A stretch of 64,000 nt of DNA, from assembly GCA_964016885.1 (NCBI GenBank), contig OZ024744.1, forward strand, positions 25,191,930 to 25,255,929. The letters run 5' to 3'. Under the pieces are notes generated by a model. It did no database searches. It saw only the letters and a list, made by a program, of their open reading frames with translations, and was not told where the DNA came from. Source of the stretch: Eledone cirrhosa. Taxonomy: Eukaryota; Mollusca; Cephalopoda; Octopoda; Eledonidae. The position numbers were made by a program, and so were the translations under genes. Positions 38,167 through 50,194 of this stretch are shown here, in pieces; the stretch's first letter is position 1, and the number at the start of each line of letters is the position of its first letter.

Positions 38167-38413
38167 GTGTCTCTAGTGAACCAGCTCGACTATCTCTAGT
38201 GTAGCAACTCTACAGTCACTAGTGTACCAACACTACTGTCTCTACTGTACCAGCTCTACTGTCTCTCGTGTACCAGCTCCATTGTATCTAGTGTACCAAC
38301 TCTACAGTCTCTAGTGTACCAGTTCTATTGTCTCTAGTGTACCAGCTCAACTCTCTCTAGTGTACCAACTCTACTGTCTCTAGTGAACCAGCTCTACTGT
38401 CTCTAGTGTACCA
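37799..38413. repeat. 14-unit (323-bp) duplication
   Basis: Bases 37799-38090 and 38122-38413 match at a spacing of 323 bp (14 units plus one base from a GTAATCAG unit). Both carry the string of units with GTGAACCAGCTCGACT, then GTAGCAACTCTACAGTC. One substitution, CTACTGTCTC against CTACAGTCTC, was seen near 37.98 and 38.30 kb. Confidence 0.8.
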
Positions 38414-41400
38414 AATATGCTGTCTCTAGTGTACCAGCCCTAGTGTCTCTAGTGTACCAGCTCTACTGTCTCTAGTGTACCAGCTCTATTGTGTCTGGTG
38501 TACCAGCTCTACTCTCTCTAGTGTAGCAGCTCACTGTCTCTAGTGTACCAGCATTATTGTCTCTACTTGTGCCAGCTCCACTTACTCTAGTGTACCAGCT
38601 CTATTGTCTCTAGTGTACCAGCTCTATTGTCTCTAGTGTACCAGCTCTATTGTCTCTAGTGTACCAGCTCCACTGTCACTAGTGTACCAGCTCTACTTTT
38701 TCTAGTGTACAAGCTCCACTGTCACTAGTGTACCAGCTCAAATCTTTCTAGTGTACCAGCTCTACTGTCTCTAGTGTACCAGCTCTATTGTCTCTAGTGT
38801 ACCAGCTCTATTGTCTCTAGTGTACCAGTTCCACTGTCACAAGTGTACCAGCTCTACTTTTTCTAGTGTACAAGCTCTACTGTCTCTAGTGTACCAGCTC
38901 TATTGTCACTAGTGTACCAGCTCCACTTTCTCTAGTGTACCAACTCTATTGTCTCTAGTGTACCAGCTCTATTGTCTCTAGTGTACCAGCTCCACTGTCA
39001 CAAGTGTACCAGCTCTACTTTTTCTAGTGTACAAGCTCTACTGTCTCTAGTGTACCAGCTCTATTGTCACTAGTGTACCAGCTCCACTTTCTCTAGTGTA
39101 CCAACTCTACTGTCTCTAGTGTACCAGCCACACTGTCTCTAGTGTACCAGCTCTACAGTCTCTAGTGTACCAGCTCCACTGTTTCTAGTGTACCAGATCT
39201 ACTGTGTATAGTGTACCAGATCTATTGTCTCTAGTGTACCAATTCTACTGTCTGTAGTTTACCAGCTCCATTTTCTCTAATGTACCAGCTCTGCTGCCTC
39301 TAGTCTAGCAGATCTATTGTCTCTAGTGTACCAGCTCTACTGTCTCTAGTGTACCAACTCTACTGTCTCTAGTGTACCAGCTCTAGTCTCTCTGGTGTAC
39401 CAGCTCGACTATCTCTAGTGTAGCAACACTACAGTCAGTAGTGTACCAACTCTACTGTCTCTACTGTATCAGCTCTATTGTCTCTAGTGTACCAACTCTA
39501 CTGTCTCTAGTGTACCAGCTCTACTGTCTCTATTGTACCAGCTCTACTGTCTCTCGTGTACCAGCTCCATCGTATCTAGTGTACCAACTCTACTGTCTCT
39601 AGTGTACCAGTTCTATTGTCTCTAGTGTACCAGCTCTACTGTCTCTAGTGTACCAGCTCTACTGTCTCTAGTGTAATCAGCTCTATTGTCTCTAGTGTAC
39701 CAACTCTACTGTCTCTACTGTACCAGCTCTATTGTCTCTAGTGTACCAGCTCTACTGTCTCTAGTGTAATCAGATCTATTGTCTCTAGTGTACCAGCTCT
39801 ACTGTCTCTAGTGTATCAGCTCTATTGTCTCTAGTGTACCAGCTCTATTGTCTCTAGTGTACCAGCTGTATTGTGTGTAGTGTACCAGCTCTACTATCAC
39901 TAGTGTACCAGCTCCACTATCTCTAGTGTACCAACTCTACTGTGTCTAGTGTACCAGCTCTACTGTATCTAGTGTACCAGCTCTATTGTCTCTAGTGTAC
40001 CAGCTACACTGTCTCTGGTGTACCAGCACTACAGTCTCTAGTGTACAAGGTCCACTGTTCTCTAGTGTACCATCTCCACTGTCACTAGTGTACCAGCTCT
40101 ACTGTCTCTCGTGTACCAACTCTACTGTCTCTAATGTACCAGCCACACTGTATCTAGTGTACCTGCTCTACAGTCTCTAGTTTACCAGCTCCAGAGTTTC
40201 TAGTGCACCAAATCTACTGTGTCTAGTGTACCAGCTCTATTGTCTCTAATGTACCAGGTCTGCTGCCTCTAGTGTACCAGATCTAATGTATCTAGTGTAC
40301 CAGCTCTACTGTCTCTAGTGTACCAGCTCTACTGTCTCTAGTGTACCAACTCTACTGTCTGTAGTGTTCCAGCTCTATTGTCTCTAGTATACCAACTCTA
40401 CTGTCTCTAGTGTACCAGTTCAAGTGTCACTAGTGTACCAGCTCCACTGTCTCTAGTGTACCAACTCTGCTGTCTCTAGTGTACCAGCTCTACTGTCTCT
40501 AGTGTACCAGCTCTACTGTCTCTCGCGTACCAGCTCCATTGTATCTAGTGTACCAACTCTACTGTCTCTAGTGTACCAGCTCTATTGTCTCTAGTGTACC
40601 AGCTCTACTATCACTAGTGTACCAGCTCCACTATCTCTAGTGTACCAACTCTACTGTGTCTAGTGTACCAGCTCTACTGTGTCTAGTGTACCAGCTCCAC
40701 TGTCTGTAGTGTACCAGCTCTACTGTGTCGAGTGTACCAGCTCTATTGTCTCTAGTGTACCAGCCACACTGTCTCTAGTGTACCAGCACTATAGTCTCTA
40801 GTGTACAAGGTCCACTGTTCTCTAGTGTACCAGCTCAAATCTTTCTAGTGTACCAGCTCCACTGTCTCTATTGTACCAGCTCTATTGTCTTTAGTGTACA
40901 AGTTCTATTGTCTCTAGTGTACCAGCTCTATTGTCTCTAGTGTACCAGCTCCACTGTCACTAGTGTTCCAGCTCTACTTTATCTAGTGTACAAGCTCTAT
41001 TGTCTCTAGTGTACCAGCTCTATTGTCTCTAGTGTACCAGCTCCACTGTCACTAGTGTACCAGCTCTACTTTTTCTAGTGTACAAGCTCCACTGTCACTA
41101 GTGTACCAGCTCAAATCTTTCTAGTGTACCAGCCCTACTGTCTCTAGTGTACCAGCTCTATTGTCTCTAGTGTACCAGCTCTATTGTCTCTAGTGTACCA
41201 GCTCCATTGTCACTAGTGTACCAGCTCTACTTTTTCTAGTGTACAAGCTCTACTGTCTCTAGTGTACCAGCTCTATTGTCACTAGTGTACCAGCTCCACT
41301 TTCTCTAGTGTACCAACTCTACTGTCTCTAGTGTACCAGCCACACTGTCTCTAGTGTACCAGCTCTACAGTCTCTAGTGTACCAGCTCCACTGTTTCTAG

Positions 41401-42265
41401 TGTACCAGATCTACTGTGTATAGTGTACCAGCTCTATTGTCTCTAATTTACCAGCTCTGCTGCCTCTAGTGTACCAGATCTATTGTCTCTAGTGTACCAA
41501 TTCTACTGTCTGTAGTGTACCAGCTCCATTTTCTCTAATGTACCAGCTCTGCTGCCTCTAGTCTAGCAGATCTATTGTCTCTAGTGTACCAGCTCTACTG
41601 TCTCTAGTGTACCAACTCTACTGTCTCTAGTGTACCAGCTCTAGTCTCTCTAGTGTACCAGCTCGACTATCTCTAGTGTAGCAACACTACAGTCAGTAGT
41701 GTACCAACTCTACTGTCTCTACTGTATCAGCTCTACTGTCTCTAGTGTACCAGCTCTACTGTCTCTCGTGTACCAGCTCCATTGTATCTAGTGTACCAAC
41801 TCTACTGTCTGTAGTGTACCAGCTCCATTATCTCTAATGTACCAGCTCTGCTGCCTCTAGTCTACCAGATCTATTGTCTCTAGTGTACCAGCTCTACTGT
41901 CTCTAGTGTACCAACTCTACTGTCTCTAGTGTACCAGCTCTAGTGTCTCTAGTGAACCAGCTCGACTATCTCTAGTGTAGCAACTCTACAGTCACTAGTG
42001 TACCAACACTACTGTCTCTACTGTACCAGCTCTACTGTCTCTCGTGTACCAGCTCCATTGTATCTAGTGTACCAACTCTACTGTCTCTAGTGTACCAGTT
42101 CTATTGTCTCTAGTGTACCAGCTCAACTCTCTCTAGTGTACCAACTCTACTCTCTCTAGTGAACCAGCTCTACTGTCTCTAGTGTACCAGCTCTACTGTC
42201 TCTAGTGTAATCAGCTCTATTGTCTCTAGTGTACCAACTCTACTGTCTCTAGTGTACCAGCTCTA
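38387..42265. repeat. 3.88-kb block, copy 2 (4,099-bp spacing)
   Basis: Copy of 34288-38166. Private differences noticed are AATCAGATCT near 39.77 kb (AATCAGCTCT in copy 1), CCAGTTCAAG near 40.42 kb (CCAGCTCAAG) and CCAGCCCTACTG near 41.13 kb (CCAGCTCTACTG). Identity ends where the tail changes from CTAGTGT to CTATTGT at 38167 against 42266. Confidence 0.85.
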
Positions 42266-44570
42266 TTGTCTCTAGTGTACCAGCTCTTCTGTCACCAGTG
42301 TACCAACTCTATTGTCTCTAGTGTACCAGCTCTACAGTCTCTAGTGTACCAGCTCCACTGTTTCTAGTGTACCAGATCTACTGTGTATAATGTACCAGCT
42401 GTATTGTCTCTAATTTACTAGCTCTGCTCCTTTAGTGTACCAGATCTATTGTCTCTAGTGTACCAACTCTACTGTCTGTAGTGTACCAGCTCCATTATCT
42501 CTAATGTACCAGCTCTGCTGCCTCTAGTCTACCAGATCTATTTTCTCTAGTGTACCAGCTCTACTGTCTCTAGTGTACCAACTCTACTGTCTCTAGTGTA
42601 CCAGCTCTAGTGTCTCTAGTGAACCAGCTCGACTATCTCTAGTGTAGCAACTCTACAGTCACTAGTGTACCAACTCTACTGTCTCTACTGTATCAGCTCT
42701 ATTGTCCCTAGTGTACCAACTCTACTGTCTCTAGTGTACCAGCTCAAGTGTCACTAGTGTACCAGCTCAGCTATCTCTAGTGTACCAGCTCTACTGTCTC
42801 AAGTGTACCAAATATGCTGTCTCTAATGTACCAGCCCTAGTGTCTCTAGTGTACCAGCTCTACTGTCTCTAGTGTACCAGCTCTATTGTGTCTAGTGTAC
42901 CAGCTCTACTATCTCTAGTGTACCAACTCTATTGTCTCTAGTGTACCAGCTCTTGTGTCTCTAGTCTACCAGCACTACTGTCTTTAGTGTACCAGCTCTT
43001 GTGTCTCTAGTGTACCAGCTCTTCTGTTTCTAGTGTACCACTCTACTGTCTCTAGTGTAGCAGCTCCACTGTCACTAGTGTACCAGCTCCACTGTCTTTA
43101 GTGTACCAACTCAACTGCCTCTAGTGTACCAACTCCACTGTCTCTAGTGTACCAGCTCTTCTGTCACCAGTGTACCAACTATATTGTCTCTAGTGTACCA
43201 GCTCTACTATCACTAGTGTACCAGCTCCACAATCTCTAGTGTACCAACTCTACTGTCTGTAGTGTACTAGCTCTACTGTGTCTAGTGTACCAGATCTATT
43301 GTCTCTAGTATACCAGCTCTATTGTCTCTAGTGTACCAGCCACACTGTCTCTGGTGAACCAGCACTACAGTATCTAGTGTACAAGGTCCACTGTTCTCTA
43401 GTGTACCAGCTCAAATCTTTCTAGTGTACCAGCTCTACTGTCTCTAGTGTACCAGCTCTATTGTCTCTAGTGTACAAGCTCTATTGTCTCTAGTGTACCA
43501 GGTCCACTGTCTCTTGTGTTCCAACTCTATTGTCTCTAGTGTACCAGCGCCATTGTCTCTAGTGTACAAGCTTTACTGTCTCTAGAGTACCAGCTCCACT
43601 GTCACTAGTGTGCCAGCTCTAGTTTTTCTAGTATACAAGCTCTACTGTCTCTAGTGTACCAGCTCTATTGTCACTAGTGTACCAGCTCCACTTTCTCTAG
43701 TGTACCAGCTCTACTGTCTCTCGTGTACCAGCTCTACAACCTCTAGTGTACCAGCCACACTGTCTCTAGTGTACCAGCTCTACAGTCTCTAGTGTACCAG
43801 CTCCAATGTTTCTAGTGTACCACATCTAGTGTGTATAGTGTACCAGCTCTATTGTCTCTAATTTACCAGCTCTGCTGCCTCTAGTGTACCAGATCTATTG
43901 TTTCTAGTGTACAAACTCTACTGTCCGTAGTGTACCAGCTCCATTTTCTCTAATGTACCAGCTCTGCTGCCTCTAGTCTACCAGATCTAGTGTCTCTAAT
44001 GTACCAACTCTACTGTCTCTAGTGTACCAGCTCAAGTGTCACTAGTGTACCAGCTCGACTATCTCAAGTGTAGCAACTCTACTGTCTCTAGTGTTCCAAC
44101 TCTACTGTCTCTAGTGTACCAGCTCTACTGTCTCTAGTGTACCAGCTCTATCGTGTCTTGTGTACTTACTCTACTCTCTCTAGTGTACGAGCTCACTGTC
44201 TCTAGTGTACCAACTCTACTGTGTCTAGTGTACCAGCACTATTGTCTCTGGTGTACCAGATCCACTTACTCTAGTGTACCAGCTGTATTGCCTCTAGTGC
44301 ACCAGCTCCACTGTCACTAGTATACCAGCTCTACTGTCTCTCGTGTACCAGCTCTACTGTCTCTAGTGTACCAGCCACACTGTCTCTAGTGTACCAACTC
44401 TACTGTCTCTAGTGTACCACCTCCATTGTCTCTAATGTATCAGCACTGCTGCCTCTAGTGTACCAGATCTATTGTCTCTAGTGTACCAGCTCTATTGTCT
44501 CTAGTGTACCAGCTCTACTGTCTCTAGTGTACCAACTCTACTGTCTCTAGTGTACCAGCTCTACTGTATC
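42266..44570. repeat. 23-bp array segment without long recent copy
   Basis: About 100 units of the same satellite. Short stretches echo 37.7-38.0 kb (units with GTGAACCAGCTCGACT near 42.6 kb) and the 24-bp marker unit near 43.38 kb. I could not find a near-identical block longer than a few hundred bases for most of it. Nothing other than repeat is present. Confidence 0.6.
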
Positions 44571-46398
44571 TCGTGTACCCGCTCCATTGTCTCTAGTGTA
44601 CCAGCCAGACTGTCTCTAGTGTACCAGCTCTACAGACTCTAGTGTACCAGCTCCACTGTTTCTTGTGTACCAGATCTACTGTGTCTAGTGTACCAGATCT
44701 ATTGTCTCTAATGTACCAGCTCTGCTGCCTCTAGTGTACCAGATCTATTGTCTCTAGTGTACCAGCACTACTGTCTCTAGTGTACCAAATCTACTGTCTC
44801 TATTGTACCACCTCCATTGTCTCTAATGTACCAGCACTGATGCCTCTAGTGTACCAGATCTATTGTCTCTAGTGTACCAGCTCTACTGTCTCTAGTGTAC
44901 CAGCTCTATTGTCTCTAGTGTACCGGCTCTATTGTCTCTAGTGTACCAGCTCTTCTGTCACCAGTGTACCAACTCTATTGTCTCTAGTGTACCAGCTCTA
45001 TTGTCTCTAGTGTACCAGCTGTACTGTGTCTAGTGTACCAGCTCTACTATCACTAGCGTACCAGCTCCACTATCTCTAGTGTACCATCTCTGCTGTGTCT
45101 AGTGTACCAGCTCTATTGTGTCTAGTGTACCAGCTCCACTGTCTGTAGTGTACCAGCCCTATTGTCTCTAGTGTACCAGCCACACTGTTTCTGGTGTACC
45201 AGCACTAAAGTCTCTATTGTACAAAGTCCACTGTTCTCTAGTGTACCAGCTCAAATCTTTCCAGTGTACCAGCTCTACTGTCTCTAGTGTACCAGCTCTA
45301 TTGTCTCTAGTGTACAAGCTCTACTGTCTCTAGTGTACAACCTCCACTGTCTCTAGTGTACCAGCTCTATTGTCTCTAATGTACCAGCTCCACTCTCACT
45401 AGTGTACCAGCTCTACTTTTTCTAGTGTACAAGCTCTACTGTCTCTAGTGTACCAGCTCTATTGTCACTAGTGTACTAGCTCCACCTTCTCTAGTGTACC
45501 AGCTCGACTATCTCTAGTATAGCAAATCTACTGTCTCTATTGTACCATATCTACTGTCTCTAGTTTACCAGCTCTACTGTATCTCGTGTACCCGCTCCAT
45601 TGTCTCTAGTGTACCAGCCAGACTGTTTCTAATGTACCAGCTCTACAGACTCTAGTGTACCAGCTCCACTGTTTCTAGTGTACCAGATCTACTGTGTCTA
45701 GTGTACCAGCTCTATTGTCTCTAATGTACCAGCTCTGCTGCCTCTAGTGTACCAGCTCTATTGTCTCTAGTGTACCGGCTCTATTGTCTCTAGTGTACCA
45801 GCTCTTCTGTCACCAGTGTACCAACTCTATTGTCTCTAGTGTACCAGCTCTATTGTCTCTAGTGTACCAGCTGTACTGTGTCTAGTGTACCAGCTCTACC
45901 ATCACTAGCGTACCAGCTCCACTATCTCTAGTGTACCATCTCTACTGTGTCTAGTGTACCAGCTCTATTGTGTCTAGTGTACCAGCTCCACTGTCTGTAG
46001 TGTACCAGCTCTATTGTCTCTAGTGTACCAGCCACACTGTTTCTGGTGTACCAGCACTACAGTCTCTATTGTACAAAGTCCACTGTTCTCTAGTGTACCA
46101 GCTCAAATCTTTCCAGTGTACCAGCTCTACTGTCTCTAGTGTACCAGCTCTATTGTCTCTAGTGTACAAGCTCTACTGTCTCTAGTGTACAACCTCCACT
46201 GTCTCTAGTGTACCAGCTCTATTGTCTCTAGTGTACCAGCTCCATTGTCTCTAGTGTACAAGTTTACTGTCTGTAGAGTACCAGCTCCACTCTCACTAGT
46301 GTACCAGCTCTACTTTTTCTAGTGTACAAGCTCTACTGTCTCTAGTGTACCAGCTCTATTGTCACTAGTGTACCAGCTCCACCTTCTCTAGTGTACCA

Positions 46399-46680
46399 GC
46401 TCTAATGTCTCTAGTGTACCAGCCACACTGTCTCTACTGTACCAGCTCTACAGTCTCTACTGTACGAGCTCCACTGTGTCTAGAGTACCAGATCTACTGT
46501 GTATAGTGTACCAACTCTACTGTCTGTAGTGTACCAGCTCCATTTTCTCTAATGTACCAGCTCTAATGTCTCTAGTGTACCAGCCACACTGTCTCTACTG
46601 TAGCAGCTCTACAGTCTCTACTGTACCAGCTCCACTGTGTCTAGAGTACCAGATCTACTGTGTATAGTGTACCAGCTCTA
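46399..46680. repeat. Seven-unit (161-bp) local duplication
   Basis: A GCTCTAATGTC unit followed by CCAGCCACACTG and CTCTACTGTA units occurs at 46399 and again at 46560, exactly seven units apart. The second copy has GTAGCAGCTC where the first has GTACCAGCTC, and GTACCAGCTCC where the first has GTACGAGCTCC. Confidence 0.75.
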
Positions 46681-48365
46681 TTGTCTCTAATTTACCAGCT
46701 CTGCTGCCTCTAGTGTACCAGATCTATTGTCTCTAGTGTACCAACTCTACTGTCTGTAGTGTACCAGCTCCATTCTCTCTAATGTACCAGCTCTGCTGCC
46801 TCTAGTCTACCAGATCTATTGTCTCTAGTGTACCAGCTCTACTGTCTCTAGTGTACCAGCTCTATTGTCTCAATGTACCAGCTCTACAGTCACTAGTCTA
46901 CCAACTCTACTGTCTCTACTGTACCAGCTCTATTGTCTCTAGTATACCAACTCTACTGTCTCTAGTGTACCAGCTCTAGTGTCACTAGTGTACCAGCTCG
47001 ACTATCTCTAGTGTAGCAAATCTACTGTCTCTCTTGTACCATCTCTACTGTCTCTAGTGTACCAGCTCTACTGTCCCTCGTGTACCAACTCCATGTATCT
47101 AGTGTACCAACTCTACTGTCTCTACTGTACCAGCTCTATTGTCTCTAGTGTACCAACTCTACTGTCTCTAGTGTACCAGCTCTAGTGTCACTAGTGTACC
47201 AGCTCGACTATCTCTAGTATAGCAAATCTACTGTCTCTATTGTACCATCTCTACTGTCTCTAGTGTACCAGCTCTACTGTATCTCGTGTACCCGCTCCAT
47301 TGTCTCTAGTGTACCAGCCAGACTGTCTCTAGTGTACCAGCTCTACAGACTCTAGTGTCCCAGCTCCACTGTTTCTAGTGTACCAGATCTACTGTGTCTA
47401 GTGTACCAGCTCTATTGTCTCTAATGTACCAGCTCTGCTGCCTCTAGTGTACAAGATCTATTGTCTCTAGTGTACCGGCTCTATTGTCTCTAGTGTACCA
47501 ACTCTACTGTCACCAGTGTACCAACTGTATTGTCTCTAGTGTACCAGCTCTATTGTCTCTAGTGTACCAGCTGTACTGTGTCTAGTGTACCAGCTCTACT
47601 ATCACTAGCGTACCAGCTCCACTATCTCTAGTGTACCATCTCTACTGTGTCTAGTGTACCAGCTCTATTGTCTGTAGTGTACCAGCTCTATTGTCTCTAG
47701 TGTACCAGCCACACTGTTTCTGGTGTACCAGCACTACAGTCTCTAGAGTACAAGGTCCACTGTTCTCTAGTGTACCAGCTCAAATCTTTCCAGTGTACCA
47801 GCTCTACTGTCTCTAGTGTACCAGCTCTATTGTCTCTAGTGTACAAGCTCTACTGTCTCTAGTGTACAACCTCCACTGTCTCTAGTGTAGCAGCTCTATT
47901 GTCTCTAGTGTACCAGCTCCATTGTCTCTAGTGTACAAGTTTACTGTCTCTAGTGTACCAGCTCCACTCTCACTAGTGTACCAGCTCTACTTTTTCTAGT
48001 GTACAAGCTCTACTGTCTCTAGTGTACCAGCTTTATTGTCACTAGTGTACCAGCTCCACTTTCTCTAGTGTACCAGCTCTAATGTCTCTAGTGTACCAGC
48101 CACACTGTCTCTACTGTACCAGCTCTACAGTCTCTACTGTACGAGCTCCACTGTGTCTAGAGTACCAGATCTACTGTGTATAGTGTACCAACTCTACTGT
48201 CTGTAGTGTACCAGCTCCATTTTCCCTAATGAACCAGCTCTGCTGCCTCTAGACTACCAGATCTATTGTCTCTAGTGTACCAGCTCTACTGTCTCTAGTG
48301 TACCAGCTCTATTGTCTCAATGTACCAGCTCAACAGTCACTAGTCTACCAACTCTACTGTCTCTT

Positions 48366-48697
48366 CTGTACCAGCTCTATTGTCTCTAGTATACCAACTC
48401 TACTGTCTCTAGTGTACCAGCTCTAGTTTCACTAGTGTACCAGCTCGACTATCTCTAGTATAGCAAATCTACTGTCTCTATTGTACCATCTCTACTGTCT
48501 CTAGTGTACCAACTCCATTGTATCTAGTGTACCAACTCTACTGTCTCTACTGTACCAGCTCTATTGTCTCTAGTGTACCAACTCTACTGTCTCTAGTGTA
48601 CCAGCTCTAGTTTCACTAGTGTACCAGCTCGACTATCTCTAGTATAGCAAATCTACTGTCTCTATTGTACCATCTCTACTGTCTCTAGTGTACCAGC
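48366..48697. repeat. Eight-unit (184-bp) local duplication
   Basis: The unit with CTCTAGTTTCACTAG occurs at 48421 and 48605, 184 bp apart. It is followed in both by CTCGACTATC, GTATAGCAAATC and CTATTGTACCATC units. Bases about 48366-48513 and 48550-48697 align, with one A/G difference near the left end. Confidence 0.75.
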
Positions 48698-49119
48698 TCT
48701 ACTGTCTCTCGTGTACCAACTCCATTGTATCTAGTGTACCAACTCTACTGTCTCTAGTGTACCAACTCTACTGTCTCTAGTGTACCAGCCCTAGTGTCTC
48801 TAGTGTACCAGCTCTACTGTCTCTAGTATACCAGCTCTATCGTGTCTAGTGTACCAGCTCTACTCTCTCTAGTGTACGAGCTCACTGTCTCTAGTGTACC
48901 AACTCTACTGTCTCTAGTGTACCAGCACTATTGTCTCTGGTGTACCAGATCCACTTACTCTAGTGTACCAGCTGTATTGCCTCTAGTGCACCAGCTCCAC
49001 TGTCACTAGTGTACCAGCTCTACTGTCTCTCGTGTACCAGCTCTACTGTCTCTAGTGTACCAGTCACACTGTCTCTAGTGTACCAGCTCTACAGTCTCTA
49101 GTCTACCAGCTCCACAGTT

Positions 49120-50194
49120 TCTAGTGTACCAGATCTACTGTGTCTAGTGTAATCAGCTCTATTGTCTCTAGTGTACCAGCTCTATTGTCTCTAATATACC
49201 AGCTCTGCTGCCTCTAGTGTACCAGAACTGTTGTCTCTAATGTGCCAGCACTACAGTCTCTTGTGTACCAACTCTACTGTCTCTAGTGTACCATCTCCAT
49301 TGTCTCTAATGTACCAGCTCTGCTGCCTCTAGTGTACCAGATCTATTGTCTCTAGTGTACCAGCTCTATTGGTTCTAGTGTACCAGCTCTACTGTCTCTA
49401 GTGTACCAACTCTACTGTCTGTAGTGTACCAGCTCTATTGTCTCTAGTGTACCAACTCTACTGTCTCTAGTGTACCAGCTCGACTATCTCTAGTGTAGCA
49501 ACTCTACTGTCTCTAGTGAACCAGCTCTACTGTCTCTAGTGTACCAGCTCAACTCTGTCTACTGTACCAGCTCTACTGTCTCTCGTGTACCAGCTCCATT
49601 GTATCTAGTGTACCAACTCTACTGCCCCTAGTGTACCAGCTCTATTGTCTCTAGTGTACCAGCTCCACTGTCTCTAGTATACCAGCTCAAATGTCTCTAG
49701 TGTACTAGCTCCACTGTCTCTAGTGTACCAGCTCTATTGTATCTAGTGTACCAGCTCCACTGTCTCTAGAGTACCAGCTCTATTGTCTCTAGTGTACCAG
49801 TTCAACCGCCTCTAGTGTACCAACTCTATTGTCTCTAGTGTACCAGCTCCACTGTCTCTAGTGTACTAGGTCTACTGTGTCTAGTGTACCAGCTCTACTG
49901 TCTGTAGTGTACCAGCTCTACTGTCTCTAGTGTACAAGCTCTACTGTCTCTAGTGTACCAGATCTACTGTGTCTAGTGTAATCAGCTCTATTGTCTCTAG
50001 TGTACCAGCTCTATTGTCTCTAATATACCAGCTCTGCTGCCTCTAGTGTACCAGAACTGTTGTCTCTAATGTGCCAGCACTACAGTCTCTTGTGTACCAA
50101 CTCTACTGTCTCTAGTGTACCATCTCCATTGTCTCTAATGTACCAGCTCTGCTGCCTCTAGTGTACCAGATCTATTGTCTCTAGTGTACCAGCT
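49120..50194. repeat. 246-bp block repeated 829 bp apart
   Basis: Bases 49120-49365 and 49949-50194 match without a difference that I could see, including the rare unit CCAGAACTGTTG (49222 and 50051) and the GTGCCAGCACTACAG unit. The spacing is 36 units plus one base. The intervening 583 bp is ordinary array, so this is a dispersed rather than an adjacent copy, or the remnant of a larger one. Confidence 0.75.

Larger units (their letters stand above)
44571..48760. repeat. Higher-order blocks at 852-, 1,013- and 1,700-bp spacing
   Basis: Three related blocks begin with a CCGCTCCATTGTC unit followed by a CCAGCCAGACTG unit, at 44581, 45594 and 47294. The CCGGCTCT unit lies at 44923, 45775 and 47475, giving spacings of 852 (37 units plus 1) and 1,700 bp. 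Later in the blocks the spacing falls to 1,676 bp, so one odd-length unit was lost or gained. Copies differ at many single bases, for example CTACCATCAC near 45.90 kb against CTACTATCAC, so they are older than the 2,187- and 5,894-bp pairs. Confidence 0.7.

Noticed and set aside
33700..40180. Three identical 64-codon plus-strand frames (33700, 35887, 39986)
   Set aside because: Same explanation: they lie in the 2,187- and 4,099-bp duplicated blocks. The translation is the 23-residue pseudo-repeat of the satellite.
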